Assembly (NCBI GenBank): GCA_029204225.1
Contig: CM055097.1
Coordinates: forward strand, 124,001 to 188,000
Direction: 5' to 3'
Source: Diphasiastrum complanatum
Lineage: Eukaryota; Streptophyta; Lycopodiopsida; Lycopodiales; Lycopodiaceae
DNA length: 64,000 nucleotides
Position 1 is the stretch's first letter; every line of letters starts with the position of its first letter. The notes under the pieces were generated by a model. The model was not told the DNA's origin and made no database searches. It saw only the letters and a program-made list of their open reading frames with translations. A program made the position numbers and the translations under genes. This document shows positions 19,141 to 31,286 of this stretch, one piece after another.

Positions 19141-20640
19141 GTGCCAGTTGTCCTGACACTTTGTCATATGCAAACTTCCAAACCGGGGTACATCCATCTA
19201 GAACCCTGTCATTTTTCTTGAGGCTAAACAACAACGTGTACTATTGATTTTCAACGGCTAATCAACAACCTTGACTTTCAAATCTTATAACAAAATCTAC
19301 CACATGACAAAACATGAACTTGGAAGTTGGATAGATTCAAGAACTTGAAGAAACAACTCTTCTCCAATTCAAAACAGATCTTTTGAGTAGAATTTATCTC
19401 ACTTGGTACCATATGAACAATCAACTATGACTTGGATGGTATCCAACAATTACATGACAACCACAACAAGCAATCACTTCGATTACTTATCAATATGAAG
19501 TAGTTCAAATAGACAAGAAAATTTCTACAACATAACCAATTCACTATGACTTGAATAGAAACCAAACCGATACAACATAGAATGTCGACCACACAGCTTG
19601 CCACACCTGTCACTTGTAACAACGAACTTATCATTTGCCACCATGATAAGAAACTGTGAAAATCATCCTCTTGAATATCGATTTACCTATATAGACTCAT
19701 AGCTTATACTTCTCATGCAACTCCCTCTTAAGGGTTTGCACCTTTGTCGATTCCGACCTCTACAAAACCTTGTCCAATCTTAAAACTTTTGAAGTTGACC
19801 TTCCTTCAGTATGCTTGTTGGTAGCCGCTTTTTGCAGTTTCCGCGTCACCATGAATGCTAATTGTCTTCCTCTAACATCTCCCTTGTTTCATGTAGTTTT
19901 TCCTAGCAAAAGACAAAAAACTAATTGCTATAGTTACTACCTATATTGGGTAAACACCCAAGATATATTTTGAAGTAACAAAACCAAATCCTATTCTAGT
20001 TGTAGTGCGCCCACCTATATGCATGACTAAAAAACGACTTATTATAAATAGTAATGACCCCTATAATAGCACGCAAGCATGGCCAATTTTACACTAACTA
20101 ACCTAGATGATAACATTAGGGCTACTAAAGTAAACATTAAATATCACCTCCAAGTAGGACACTAGAAATAGGTGGGTTTGTTGCCCCAAAAAAAATCAGC
20201 AAGGTAGCTCAAACAGCGGCACCAAAGAGTGTGGTGCAATGGCAAGAACAAAGGCCAAAAACCGGCAAACAAGCGCTAATGAAATATATGTCGAAATCAC
20301 CTCCAAACAGGATGTTAGGAAGAATGGAAGGTACTAACTTGAAAAACCAGGAAGTGAAGTAAAAATTAATCTAAAAAACGGGGTGATGGAGCCTCCAAAA
20401 GATTGTCAAAATCCAGCAAACAAATATTAGTAAAAAGCACCAAAACCTCTTCCAAATAGGGTGCTAGAAAGTGCAATAGGTATTGCCCCAAAAATCCGCC
20501 AAAATAGCCTCTAGAAAAGATAGCAGTCCTCTAAAATAGTCTTTGGAAATAAGGAATGTATCTATAGATGTAGAATGAACGATAGCAAGTAGCATTCACA
20601 AAAATGGGAAAGTAATCATTCACATACATTTTCTAACAAA
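19141..20640. other. Non-coding stretch with degenerate repeats
   Basis: No coding signal on either strand. AT-rich, with CAACAACTTGACT-like short repeats at 19,240-19,600 and three ~150-bp repeat units at 20,141-20,520. Confidence 0.5.
20141..20520. repeat. Degenerate tandem repeat, about 150-bp period, 3 units
   Basis: The core AATCACCTCCAA(A/G)(C/T)AGG...GTTAGGAAG recurs at 20,141, 20,293 and 20,442 (spacing 152 and 149). Each unit also contains a CCGGCAAACAA or CCAGCAAACAA segment. Retrotransposon leaders often carry such repeats, but the parent element is not identifiable. Confidence 0.6.
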
Positions 20641-20810
20641 GAAGCTTAGTGAAATCAATGGCTGCCAATTGCTCATGCAGATCTCCAATTAGTGGATATT
20701 TATACTAAGCAAAAGCTACGAGCCTTCAACTGACTTGGAGGGAAATATGAAAATTCTTATATTAGGGCCCAAATTAGGAACCATGTAAAGTAGTGTTTCG
20801 GGGCCTGCCA
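20640..20810 (+). pseudogene. Copia RNase H C-terminal relic
   Basis: Reads PIAHADLQLVDIYTKQKLRAFN then a stop then LGGK. It matches the copia pol tail pattern (QLADIFTK...F...LG). Only this short end survives. Confidence 0.4.
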
Positions 20811-22900
20811 AATATAATAAAAAGTGTGTGGCCAAAAATAGAGAAGTATGAACTGTGTGTCCTTAACCTGAACTACCACCATAGTTAGCTGAACTTGGAT
20901 GTATGAATACGGTGGACATCACTTAATGGCTTCTATCTTTTGCAAGTTACGCTCTGTTGCATATTGTACAATGTACCCACCATATGTAATATTTTGTACA
21001 CCATACGTTTTGTGGTTTACAGATATGGTACACTTTGGCATACTTTAAGCTGCTGGTTAACATTATAGAATTGGACAGATTGTGAATGATATCAATTCTA
21101 GTTTCAGTTGTTGCAAAATGCTTTGCCTTCAATTTCTTTTCTCCAAGCATCATTGAGAAGGTTGATTTGCTTTGAGCTGGGGAAGATTGATTTGGTCTTT
21201 TCTTTTGTGTGAAGGCATGAACTTGCTTCCCTGCTCCTCAAGCAAACTATTGAAGCATAAACCTTGAAGTTTCCATTACAGGTCTCTACATGCCATTTTG
21301 TTTGGTTTTTCTGTGTTGATTCATTTGTGTAGCCTCATCATGTGAGATGTTGCTTCCATTATTGATTGTCATGTGTAGGGATAAAGATGTTCAATCTCAT
21401 TTTTTTGAAGTGTTGCAGTTTTTGTTATTGTCTTTGTTGATATCAATATAACTTTGTATATCACATTGTATCTATGTAAATTTGAGACCCCTGAAGTCAT
21501 GTAGTTTTTTAAGTTTCTCGTTCAGAATGGAGACTTCCAAAGTGGCATAATATTACTTTCTTTGCTGTCTCTTATGTTTTGTATAAGTTTGATAATCTAT
21601 ATTGTTTTAAGTTGTTGCTGCCATCAATGTTTCATGTGGTTCATATCTCCATGTTCTGGCAATCTTCATAGGAAAGCACTTGGCTTTGCACAAAAGAATT
21701 TGTGTTTTGTTATAGACTTATGTTTTGTAGAACAGTTGATAAGGTTTGCATGCCTGTCATATGGTGGCTTGCTTCATGGACGGGCTGTCTAACTTATCTG
21801 CTCATATGTTATATTCAAGCATGTAGAAATTCTACGTCACTCATGTTGTTATTTTGCAATGATGTTTACCAATGTCCTGTAGATTAAAGTAAGAGTTGTT
21901 GCTAGGTATATTTACAATCTGATGTAAGGTGATGGTCACTCTGCGCTCGTGATATTACTGAACAGCGTCTATTCTTTATGAGCAGGCTCTAATTTGGAGA
22001 CAGTGGAATACAAGAGTATAGGCTTCACTGTTTGAGATGTTGGAAGCGTGGACAAGGTCTCTCTCTTCTTCTTCCTGTCTCTTCATTCCTGTTGCTCCAT
22101 CCTTATCATCTTCCGTTTTCTGGTTGTTATGATTCTGCTTCTACATCTTAGGTGGCTATGTGACCCTAAGAATTTTTGGTATCTTCTTTAGCTCATTCTT
22201 CAATCAAAACATTTAGCAGTGTGCCTATTCGTGTCCATAAACTAAGTCAGTATGTTAACGGTATGTAATTTGACTGCCTCCTTGGTGTATATTGACATTT
22301 TCACTACTTTTTTGTTGGTATATAGAGGCCAATATGATCAGCGTACAGATGAGTTACTTTTATCCGGAGGTTAACCCTTTTTACTAATTCAGTGTGTCAG
22401 GTTTTCTTGAATCAATTCTTGATTGGCTAGTGTATGTTCCAGAGCTTCTATTCTTCTTTCGACAGTCTTGTTTGATGGCTCCTATGAATATTCCTTACAT
22501 AACAAGAAAGTGGGACTTGATTTATCATCCATGTGATAGTTTTTGTAATGGCCGAGTCTGTTCAATCTCGATGAGAGGAGTGTTTCAGGTCAATGGGCAA
22601 GTTACCCCAGTTGTTATTGCAGGCATTTTTCTTACTCATCAGTGTTGTAGGATGGAAAATTATTTATTATAATCATGTAAATGAAGCGTATGTCAGTTAC
22701 ATTTAGTGAGAGCTCCTGTTCAAACTCTAGCCTCCATACAAATGAAATAGACCCATGAGTTTCGTCATGGTTAGGTGATTCATTATAGACTAGAGCCAGC
22801 TTCTGCCCACTTAGCTAAATTGCAGATTTCATATCCAACAATTTCCATAGCAGCTTATACATTTGATTGATCATACTGGGTAATAGGTATCAAAGAGTGG
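20811..22900. other. T-rich non-coding region
   Basis: Long T- and GT-rich plus strand, resembling intron or untranslated sequence, without splice-consistent exons I could defend. Small open frames here (for example 22,394-22,672) show no recognisable domain. Confidence 0.4.
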
Positions 22901-23079
22901 CTTTTACTTTCTGTAGGCATTAGGTTTTGGTAGTGAACCATAATTTTCATCTTTGGCTTCCAGTTTTCTTGAGAGTGATATCATTCGCAATCTGATTGGA
23001 TCTTTGTTCCTCCTTTTCAAGTTCCTAAAGACCATCACTAAGTCTTTACTACTTGGAAGAAGCCAAAGAATCATGTGAA

Positions 23080-23760
23080 GGTGGGAGAAAAGCTGCACAA
23101 CTTCAAGACATGTGATGGAGATAAAATTCTCGACATCCTGCTAGTGTGGATAATAGATATAGATATCTATTTCAAAGTTGATGACTTTCTAGAAAGGGCC
23201 AAATTACCATACACCTCACTAAATTTGAACAAGAAAGCTCCTGTTTGGTAGGATGATGGAAGGACAAAAGGAAAAGTAGCAACAAATTGAAATTATTGAA
23301 GATTGAGATCAAAGAACATTTTCTTTCAAGAGATTGTCAACAAGATACCATATTATAGTGAGATATCTTTTGTGAATGAGTTGAGATAGTGCAAGCATTT
23401 AGGTATATCTATTTTTGGAAATGGTCCCGAAGTTCCACCTCTTTGGCAAGAAATTTGACTTAGAGCAATAGTGAAAGTCCTTTGCAGGTTTTCTGTACTC
23501 TTGTCAACACAAAGTGAATATCTAGAAGTAAATAGGAAGAAAATTTTATTTGGTGAAAAGAAAGATGAGCTTGAAGATGTCTAAAGACAACTACTAAAGA
23601 AACAACAAAGCATATATAAAAAGAGATGAAATGGATTTTTCAGTGACAAAAGGAGGAAGTCTAGAAGGAAGATGAATGTTTTAGATATGGCGAGAGTCTG
23701 CAAATTTTCTCCAATAGAAAAGGATAAGGTTGATCACATGATATTTCTTGAGCCATGAGA
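23080..23760 (+). pseudogene. Gag-like retrotransposon relic
   Basis: One plus-strand frame gives DGDKILDILLVWIIDIDIYF, DDFLERAKLPYTSLNLNKKAPVW-stop-DDGR, IFFQEIVNKIPYYSEISFVNELR and KSRRKMNVLDMARV. The layout (DG..I..W...I..YF, then A..PY...AL..A..WW) resembles the Ty3 Gag core. It has at least six stops. The call rests on pattern only. Confidence 0.4.
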
Positions 23761-24164
23761 ATACTTTTGTGCTTTGTCATTATTAGTTATAAATGGTTAA
23801 AAGCTTGCCTATGCTTGTTACCCTATTTTAAGATGCTAGTACATTTATTAGAGAGAGGAATTTGAGCTGCATTATTGTAGTTTTTCTATGCGCACTTAAT
23901 TCAAGGCAATTCTCTATTGGTACTAGTAATTCATAGAAAGCAAAAGCAATTTCATAGTAGGCAAACTCGTTCAAATTGAAGTGGAGAGAGGATGTGGATT
24001 AACAACATAAATAGGTGCGAATAGAGTTATCCAGCGATTCAAGCATAGTAAAGTATGAAGGAAAATATCTTCAAATTTAGGCTAACAAGTGTGGAAAAAA
24101 TATTTGGTTCATATGGATGGATTGGATGCCTCTTGGTAGAGTCGTGGGGTAGCCAAGAAGATGG

Positions 24165-24252
24165 TTTTCCATTCAAGGCTAATAAGGATGATACATGCTC
24201 ATTCATTTGTTGTTGATTCTAGTGGTTTTCCATTCAAGGCTACTAAGACCCT
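24165..24252. repeat. Direct repeat pair, 62-bp spacing
   Basis: GGTTTTCCATTCAAGGCTA(A/C)TAAG occurs at about 24,165 and again at about 24,227. Probably a small local duplication. Confidence 0.6.
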
Positions 24253-24349
24253 ATACTAAGGCTATTACTTGAAAGGATGTTATTGTGCTTCTTGGAAGCT
24301 CATATTTGCATCTCTCATTTATCCTTGCATTCTTCTTTGATACTACAAC

Positions 24350-24351
<2 letters not shown>

Positions 24352-24394
<43 letters not shown>
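24352..24394 (+). repeat. (CT)n microsatellite
   Basis: Pure CT dinucleotide run of about 43 bases. Leu/Ser-repeat open frames across it are artefacts. Confidence 0.95.
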
Positions 24395-24396
<2 letters not shown>

Positions 24397-26498
24397 GGAC
24401 TCTTCTTTATCTTAAGTCACCACCCTTGGTCAAGTCACAAACAAGCATATGCAATTTGATGGTCCTAGCCTTTGTTGCCAACCCAACCATGTATTACACT
24501 TTTCAAAAAGTAATTTCCCACCATTTTTGGCTGAAAGAGATCTTCCACGGTACTTCTTACGGAACTACTATATATAACCTGTTCTCGAATGAGTTTTCTC
24601 TACTATACGGTGGAGAGAAGGTTGGGAGATATATTCATGATAGAGATTGCGCTCTACTTGGCTTGAAGTCATCCGTTTCTACTTTATGGTATGTGGTTCT
24701 GCTCATTTCATATCGTTGCTTTAATCTCTTTGCTACATTCGAATGGTATTTATTTTTTTGAGTAATAAATGTGATGTTGTGGATCCGTTATCCAGCGATG
24801 GATCATCGAGGGTTCACACGTATGTTTGCATCGCTTTTTTCATCATAAATACTCTTTGCTGTCCAGTGATGGACCCAACGATAATATTGTATGAATCTTT
24901 TGAAAATATTTTGTTTGATGTTCAGCTATGGACCTGCAATGGACTCTCTTAAGCTATGTGCTTGATAAATGGATATGTATGGTATGTTGTGACCAGCGAT
25001 GAACCAATGCTTCCTTCCACATACTTTTTTAAGCATGATAATGATAGACATGCATCACATATTATGTGTTGAGACAAAAGCTTGCTTTGGTCAGGATGAC
25101 CAGCGATGAAGCACTTCTTACTTTATAAACAGTTGTATGTACTCAAACTTTTTATCATAGATATGAAAGGATGAAAGTTTGTTTTGATAATTATAGTACA
25201 CAATAAGCAGTATTATCCTTCAAAGGATAGTACGAATGTTTGGTTGTTCTATAAGTAACAAAAGGTTACGTATATAGTCTAGAGATGAAGCTAATGTACT
25301 ATCATGCTATCATACAAAAGTTACAACTTAGATACTGGCACGTTCTGATTATGATTAGTATATCTTATGCTTTAACCTGTCTGCTATCATACTTTTGACT
25401 AGTTGCTATTTCAAAGGGAATACTAATGTGTTTAAGCACTAACAGATAAAACTTGCGCTCTTTGTAGCATCGAATATTACTACTATCTTCGTTTTCGATT
25501 AGGTTCGGTTTCGAACCATAAGGCTATAAGCGTTTGCACAGGTATGCACATAAAACCATCTGTTTCGAACTTATATAAGCAATGATTAATAAGCTTTCCT
25601 CAACATGCTAAGTGTTGTTTTCACATTATCTGACAATAACATTATGAATGGTTCGAGTCTAAAGAAGGCAAGAGCACTCGAAGGACTAACATGGCATTCT
25701 CACAAGAAGTCACTTCTACGATCATCCAGGTATGAGTTCTCCGAACAATTTTCAGACTATGCATACACCACTTACGCTCGAAAGGGAAGGTGTCTCTTTA
25801 CAAATATATTCCATTCTCGGTGACTAATAATGATCCTAAATGCAGAAATAAGTTGGTTCTACAAATGACTTTTACAAATTTATTACCCATGCAGTAGTTA
25901 TATCAGATTATGGTGAGACACGACTGGAAAACATGGATATGCTTAGGAGTATGGAGAGTAGTGCGTGACGATTTTTTTTTAAGTCACCAGGGTTAGCATA
26001 GCATGGATTTGCTCTAACACCTGCACACGTGTCCGCACCATTCCTTTTAGCGATAAACAATATGTACGGTGAAAACTATTTATACTTATGCTTTAAACAA
26101 AATGAACTAATACGGACCAATGCCCAAAAACTGATCAGCATGGCACTCGCCCTGATACGGTAATGGCAGGGCTTGGCCTATCGCTAAAAAACCTTCTTTG
26201 CGTTTGGGAAGACTGGACTATGATTTAAAATGCTATTTATGCTGATAAGTAGTATAACTTCTTTTGAACATGGATAACAACTAACGCTCGGCCATGACAC
26301 TTGTCTTTTTCATTGTGTTAACTCGTGCGGTTTTGTGTTGTGGGATGGTGGCAGGTATCAGCTGGAAAGTGATTATGCTTTATGGTGCTTTACAGTACTG
26401 TATTTTACTTTTTAGCTATATTGTACCTTGTTGGTTTATGAATAAAGGCTTCAAAGGGTTTAGTCTTGCTTTGTCAAGAGGAATTATGTGAAATTGTG

Positions 26499-26500
<2 letters not shown>
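24395..26500. other. Non-coding region with a recurring CCAGCGATGG motif
   Basis: No defensible gene. Between 24,791 and 25,110 the motif (G/T)(T/A)CCAG(C/T)GATG(G/A) occurs five times with spacings of 60-107 bp. A 72-residue frame at 25,605-25,823 has no recognisable features. Confidence 0.45.

Positions 26501-26559
<59 letters not shown>
26501..26559 (+). repeat. (CT)n microsatellite
   Basis: Uninterrupted CT run of about 59 bases. Confidence 0.95.
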
Positions 26560-26562
<3 letters not shown>

Positions 26563-26629
26563 CACATTATCGCAATTTCTCTCCCAAAACTAAAAAATCG
26601 TTAAAAAATTTTAAAAAATGAAAAATCCG

Positions 26630-26631
<2 letters not shown>

Positions 26632-26681
<50 letters not shown>
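26632..26681 (+). repeat. (CT)n microsatellite
   Basis: Uninterrupted CT run of about 50 bases, separated from the previous array by a short AT-rich spacer. Confidence 0.95.
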
Positions 26682-26684
<3 letters not shown>

Positions 26685-26834
26685 CATCACGATTTTATAT
26701 CCTCTCTTTTCTAGAAGTTTCTAAAAGCACATGTTTTCTCACTTCAATTGCTTTTCAAATGCCCTTCAAATACATTTTAGGGCAAATGTGGACCAAGGAA
26801 AAGCTTCGAAATGCGTTTTCTCTAACACAACATA

Positions 26835-26837
<3 letters not shown>

Positions 26838-26901
<64 letters not shown>
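26838..26901 (+). repeat. (CT)n microsatellite
   Basis: Uninterrupted CT run of about 64 bases, on the same strand as the other three arrays. Confidence 0.95.
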
Positions 26902-26903
<2 letters not shown>

Positions 26904-28089
26904 GATTTGATGTTTTTTATTATAAATAAAATTTTTCTATGATGCAATTCCTATATCACATACATATTCTACAGTTTAGAAATCACATTTATTCACTTTC
27001 AAGCAAAAGCTTCTCTACTTGAGTTAGAATGACTTTTGGTTTATTCTTGACCTCTAGGAATATATCATACACTGATTCAGCGATTATATAATCAAGGGAA
27101 TCACATTTAAATTGGTAGATTATTGTGAGTATTCTAAGACAATATCAGAGGAAAAAAAAATCTAAAATAGTCTTTTTATTCAACGCAAAATGGACACACA
27201 CTTCCTTAGTGAACCAAAGAAGCCTTGTGTTCAATATTTTTCTATAAATAAAAATTACTTGGATCAAAATTTTGATATAAGGACAGATTTGTTTCAAACT
27301 TGGGCCAAAAGAGCTTTTATTATTCCCTAGTACAAATCCATTAATGTAAGATTGGTTGTAAGCATTGTAAGACGTTCATATGTAGCATGGTAGGAATTTT
27401 TTTTAGTTTTCTGTGAGGATTGATTTCTTAGTAGCCAAATTACTTTGTATTGATTAATTTGAATATTATGATTTTATGTTTACTCTCTAAATGTTCCAAA
27501 AGTTATTATTCTTGACATTTGTGATATGCTTTAAGCAACTTGATTACAATTTCAAGTGGCAACTATTTCATATATCACTTTTATGCTTCTTGAGGAGCAT
27601 ATTTGTTAGACTTTTTTGGCTTGTCAAATTTGGACTAAACAAAAAAAAAAAAATCTAAAGGGGGAATTGAGGCTCAGAAGAGAATATGTAAATTTTCTAA
27701 CTAACTTACCCACGTGGGGTTTCAAAGTTTTTAATAACATTTTTCAAACATTAAATAGATGTTCTAATTGTTAGCCATACTCGATCACTTGGTGCCAATA
27801 CCCACCAATAGATACGGGCTAACATGTTCTAACTAGGAATGGACTAGAACATCTCACAAGAACATATGAGTCAATGTCAGTTCCATGAAAATCCATCATC
27901 ATAGGCTTTAGGCCTTGCCAAGCCATTTATTATGATAATACAATATGAGTCTTCTAATCTTCACATCATCATACTACTACACGAGTTGAATTGGGCTCCA
28001 ATCATTTACGAGATTGACTCCATGCTCAAGTATAACCAACTATGGTTAGTTAAGGGCATGACATATTTATCCCTTTAATTGAGTTTTGT
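26902..28089. other. AT-rich non-coding region, possibly containing an LTR remnant
   Basis: No coding signal. Position relative to the minus-strand Ty3 tail at 28,090-28,460 makes the 27,660-28,060 part a candidate 3' LTR of that relic, but no second copy is present to confirm it. Confidence 0.35.
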
Positions 28090-28460
28090 CTTTGGATTTT
28101 AAAGTTAGAGACATTCTTTTTAAGCCTATCTCCTATTTTTGGAAGCATCATCATCTGAATAATCTTTCCATTGAACAAAATACTTTGTTATTACACAATC
28201 ATGTGTCGATCAATTTTCAAATCAAGTATTAAAACCAATTCGTCTAGGCAATTTTTTCAATAGTTCCAATTGATCTCTAGAATAAAGATAATCCTTTTCA
28301 TGTGGATTCTTCCAAAGTCAATTTATATGACAAACATGAACTAACAATTTATAGGCTTGTCAATACCAATGACTATAGAATCTTTTGAGAGTTTCAAATA
28401 TACCCAATTTCCATCAAGAGCAACCAATTTCTATGATAAAATAGAAATTATAGGAAAACA
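28090..28460 (-). pseudogene. Ty3 chromovirus integrase C-terminus and chromodomain relic
   Basis: From 28,460 down: LDGNWVYLKLSKDS (the GD.V.L.L block after the integrase core), then about 0.2 kb later VITKYFVQWKDYSDDDAS, which fits the chromodomain core YLVKWKGY..DDATWE. Stops and frame changes separate the parts. Confidence 0.55.
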
Positions 28461-29558
28461 AAAAATCTCACATTTATAAGAATCATTGCCTTCGCACATT
28501 GACCTCCCCTAACGATCAGGTGTTGATTTTCAGTTTGTCAATCACAATGATTAGAATTTGAATCATGATTCGTCAATCATAATTCATTGAAATTTTAATC
28601 CACACTTAATGAAAATCAGAGTGTGTTAAAAAAATGCATATCAAAAAATATGATATACAATTCAATCCTAGATTATTATCGAAAAATATCCAACTAACTC
28701 GAGAGTAACGTTGCTAATTTGGTTAGTTGTGCTTGATTCATAATTAGATGTACGTCTTTACATAAAAAGCACCACGTTCTATTCAATTGTAAATCTTGTC
28801 TGTGATAATGAGTCGAAACTCTTTCAAAAATATCTTATTAATTTACAAGACAACTCCATAGAATTCTCATCACATAACAATTTGTTTATAACAAGCTTCG
28901 CACATAATAACAAAAAATCATTATATTTTTTGTGAAGACATCTATAAGTTTACAAAGCAAAGGGTATGAAATCTTCACCAGATGCACAATCATTATAATC
29001 TCGTTTTTTCTATTGAGCTACGTGAGATTCAACAGCCCTTGTGTGGTGGAAGGATGACAAAGGTGGTCATGTTGAGAGGAATCAACAATAATAGCATCTC
29101 CAACAGTGCCCATATTTTTCAGCTATTTTATGCATGCAATAAATCCAATCAAAGGAATACGTATTGAATTCACAAGTATATGGAATTGCGAGAGAATAAT
29201 TGTGATTTCACAATACATTAACGTATAGTCTTTACAAATCTCATGCAATTTGCATATATTAGTTTACTTAATTGAAAATCCTCTATTGATTTTAAGAGTG
29301 TTGTTTCTTAAAATACCAAACCAAAAATTTTATAACAGATTATTCCAGAACAATACTTTGTTAACAATAAATCTCTTTGTTTGCATCAATCTTCTATAGA
29401 TCTTGGTTTCTCACTAAGATCAGTTGATTAACTCAATTGACAAGGATGATCAGACTATATGCAAAATACTATTCTTTGTATTAGAATTTTTTCATTATAA
29501 TACGAATCAATTATATTCATAATCAATGAGTTTCTAACCTTACAATACTAAGGTGGAT
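28461..29558. other. No identifiable feature
   Basis: AT-rich sequence. On the minus strand it sits upstream of the chromovirus relic and may contain decayed pol, but I could not find motifs that prove it. Confidence 0.35.
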
Positions 29559-30060
29559 CTATATATCAAACATTTGTATACATGATTTAATTTCCTTGCA
29601 TCTTCTACTTGGATTGATCCCTACAAACTTTGAGAGGTTTTTGCGGTATCCCAAGTTTTTATTAATTGATTTTTTAAGATAGTTCATCCGTTTGTACATA
29701 TAATGCATTCTTTTTGGAATGCTACATATATTTCTCTTAGCTAACGTTTCTATCATCCATCTCCTCTTCTTTCTATTATAAAAAACTTAATGAGTTTTCA
29801 ACACGAGTGAGGGGTCTAGACCAATACTTCAAAATTTTCACAAAATACTTTATCATGACCAATGACATTAGACTTTCCTTGGGATATCTAGTTTCACCAT
29901 TATCAATCACATCCAAATAGTAACAAAAGTTTCCTTTCGAATTGCCTTTGTCACATATCATAGGTGCTTTTTCCAAGAAAATCTTTAATGATTCAAATCA
30001 AATGGTCCATCTAGAATTCCTTATAACACATAATATCGTGTCTTTACAATCATATTTTAA
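29559..30060 (-). pseudogene. Unidentified coding-like stretch, decayed
   Basis: Two minus-strand frames (from about 30,050 to 29,776 and from 29,775 to 29,559) join across a single frame change near 29,775 into about 150 residues. They are rich in Lys, Asn, Ile and aromatic residues. Readable parts include LCVIRNSRWTI, GNSKGNFCYYLDVIDNGETRYP, KYWSRPLTRVENS, MNYLKKSINKNLGYRKNLSKF. One stop interrupts the upstream part. The composition recalls large organelle-encoded proteins, but I do not recognise the family. A piece of a transferred organelle gene or of an unknown element are both possible. Confidence 0.3.
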
Positions 30061-30382
30061 AGAGATCGTATCTTAGACATACTATAGCCACTATTATGGA
30101 TTTAAAAAATACATCAATGCATATAAGAAACAAAGAGATAAAATAACTAGAGGAATTATAGGTATAGTCTTAAGCTTATAGAAAATATAGTTCATAAGTC
30201 TCAAGCTTCTATAGTCCGAATAATCTTTCAACAATTATTTTGACTAGACTTGAAGTCTTTACAATTGATTTAACATGTGTAAATGTGGCTAATTTTGTTA
30301 GTTTGAATAAAATCATTTTTTTGTTGGAATTTAGAAAGTATTAAAAAATTCATAGATATATTTTTCATCTTCTGTCAAGGAT

Positions 30383-30454
30383 ATTTTATTGGCCAAAATT
30401 AAAACCTTTTGTAAAATCCACTTTAAAAAAGGTTTTAATTTTGGCCAATAAAAT
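30383..30454. repeat. Perfect 28-bp inverted repeat, 16-bp loop
   Basis: The left arm 30,383-30,410 begins ATTTTATTGGCCAAAATT and its exact reverse complement is at 30,427-30,454. The spacer is GTAAAATCCACTTTAA. It would form a strong hairpin in RNA or single-stranded DNA. Confidence 0.9.
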
Positions 30455-30477
30455 TCTTCTTTTACCAAATTTCAAGT

Positions 30478-30528
30478 CCTATTTGAATGTTATCACCCAC
30501 ATAGGGTATGTGATGATATTCGAATAGG
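30478..30528. repeat. Imperfect 23-bp inverted repeat next to the perfect one
   Basis: Arm 30,478-30,500 (CCTATTTGAATGTTATCACCC...) pairs with 30,506-30,528 with about five mismatches and a 5-base loop. It lies 23 bp from the perfect hairpin. Confidence 0.65.
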
Positions 30529-30639
30529 ATATTTCATTTTACATTATCTTTTGGTACATGACAAAATTTTACAGCAAATTCAATCCCAATCAATCCTAAA
30601 AGTGATGGAGGATGCACAAATAAAAGATCTAGATCCAAA

Positions 30640-31259
30640 TTATGAGCTAGAATCAAGACTAGTTACCAAAACTAGCAAATTTGGCATTTAACTCCACATT
30701 AGGCACATAGATTTGATCAAATGAACCAAAGTAAAGTACAACAAGCTTCTCAGACCTGTAAACAAGTTCAGCACCTTCCAATCCAAGCAATTAATGCATA
30801 AAAACACTTACATCCAATAGCTAGAACTCGCCACCAAAAGACAATGATGATAGAAGTGGAAAAACTCGATTTTTCTTGATTTTTGGATGGAAATCCCATC
30901 ATACATTTATATTTTTCAAGCTCAGATCTGAGCATATTAGGACACCTCTGAACTTATCATACCCTAACCCTAACATCTAACCTAATAGGTCATTGGATCC
31001 ACCCTAACCTAGGGTCAAGATCTATAGATCCCAAAACAATGAAAAACATGCTATTTTTAGCTCCTATTTTCTCTCTAGCTTATCAAAACACTATTTGGAC
31101 TCATTCCAAAGGTGCCACTCCTATGCTAGGTTAGGAATGAGACGTACAAAGAGTATCCTATGCTATTTGGCACGTGTGACAAGCCACAACATGACCATAA
31201 TACAATTTACAAGCCATATGACCAAAATTGGTCAAGCTAGAATTGTGAAATTTTAACAC
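30640..31259 (-). repeat. Probable C1 copia 3' LTR
   Basis: On the minus strand it starts TGTTAAAATTTCACAATTC immediately after the purine-rich GTGAGGAGAAG. The outer 35 bp resemble, with divergence, the outer end of the 5' LTR near 35,390-35,424. The inner end is estimated from the 5' LTR length and is uncertain. Confidence 0.45.
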
Positions 31260-31286
31260 TTCTCCTCACAATTTAGCTTGATGAGA

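Noticed and set aside
21160-22680. A host gene with introns in the T-rich region
   Set aside because: The base composition is intron-like but no exon chain with conserved protein sequence could be built.
24277-26905. Leu/Ser-repeat proteins across the (CT)n arrays
   Set aside because: Any dinucleotide repeat gives an open frame; there is no other support.
29559-30060. Assignment to a specific plastid gene such as ycf1 or ycf2
   Set aside because: Composition is suggestive but no aligned motif could be verified from memory, so it is left unidentified.
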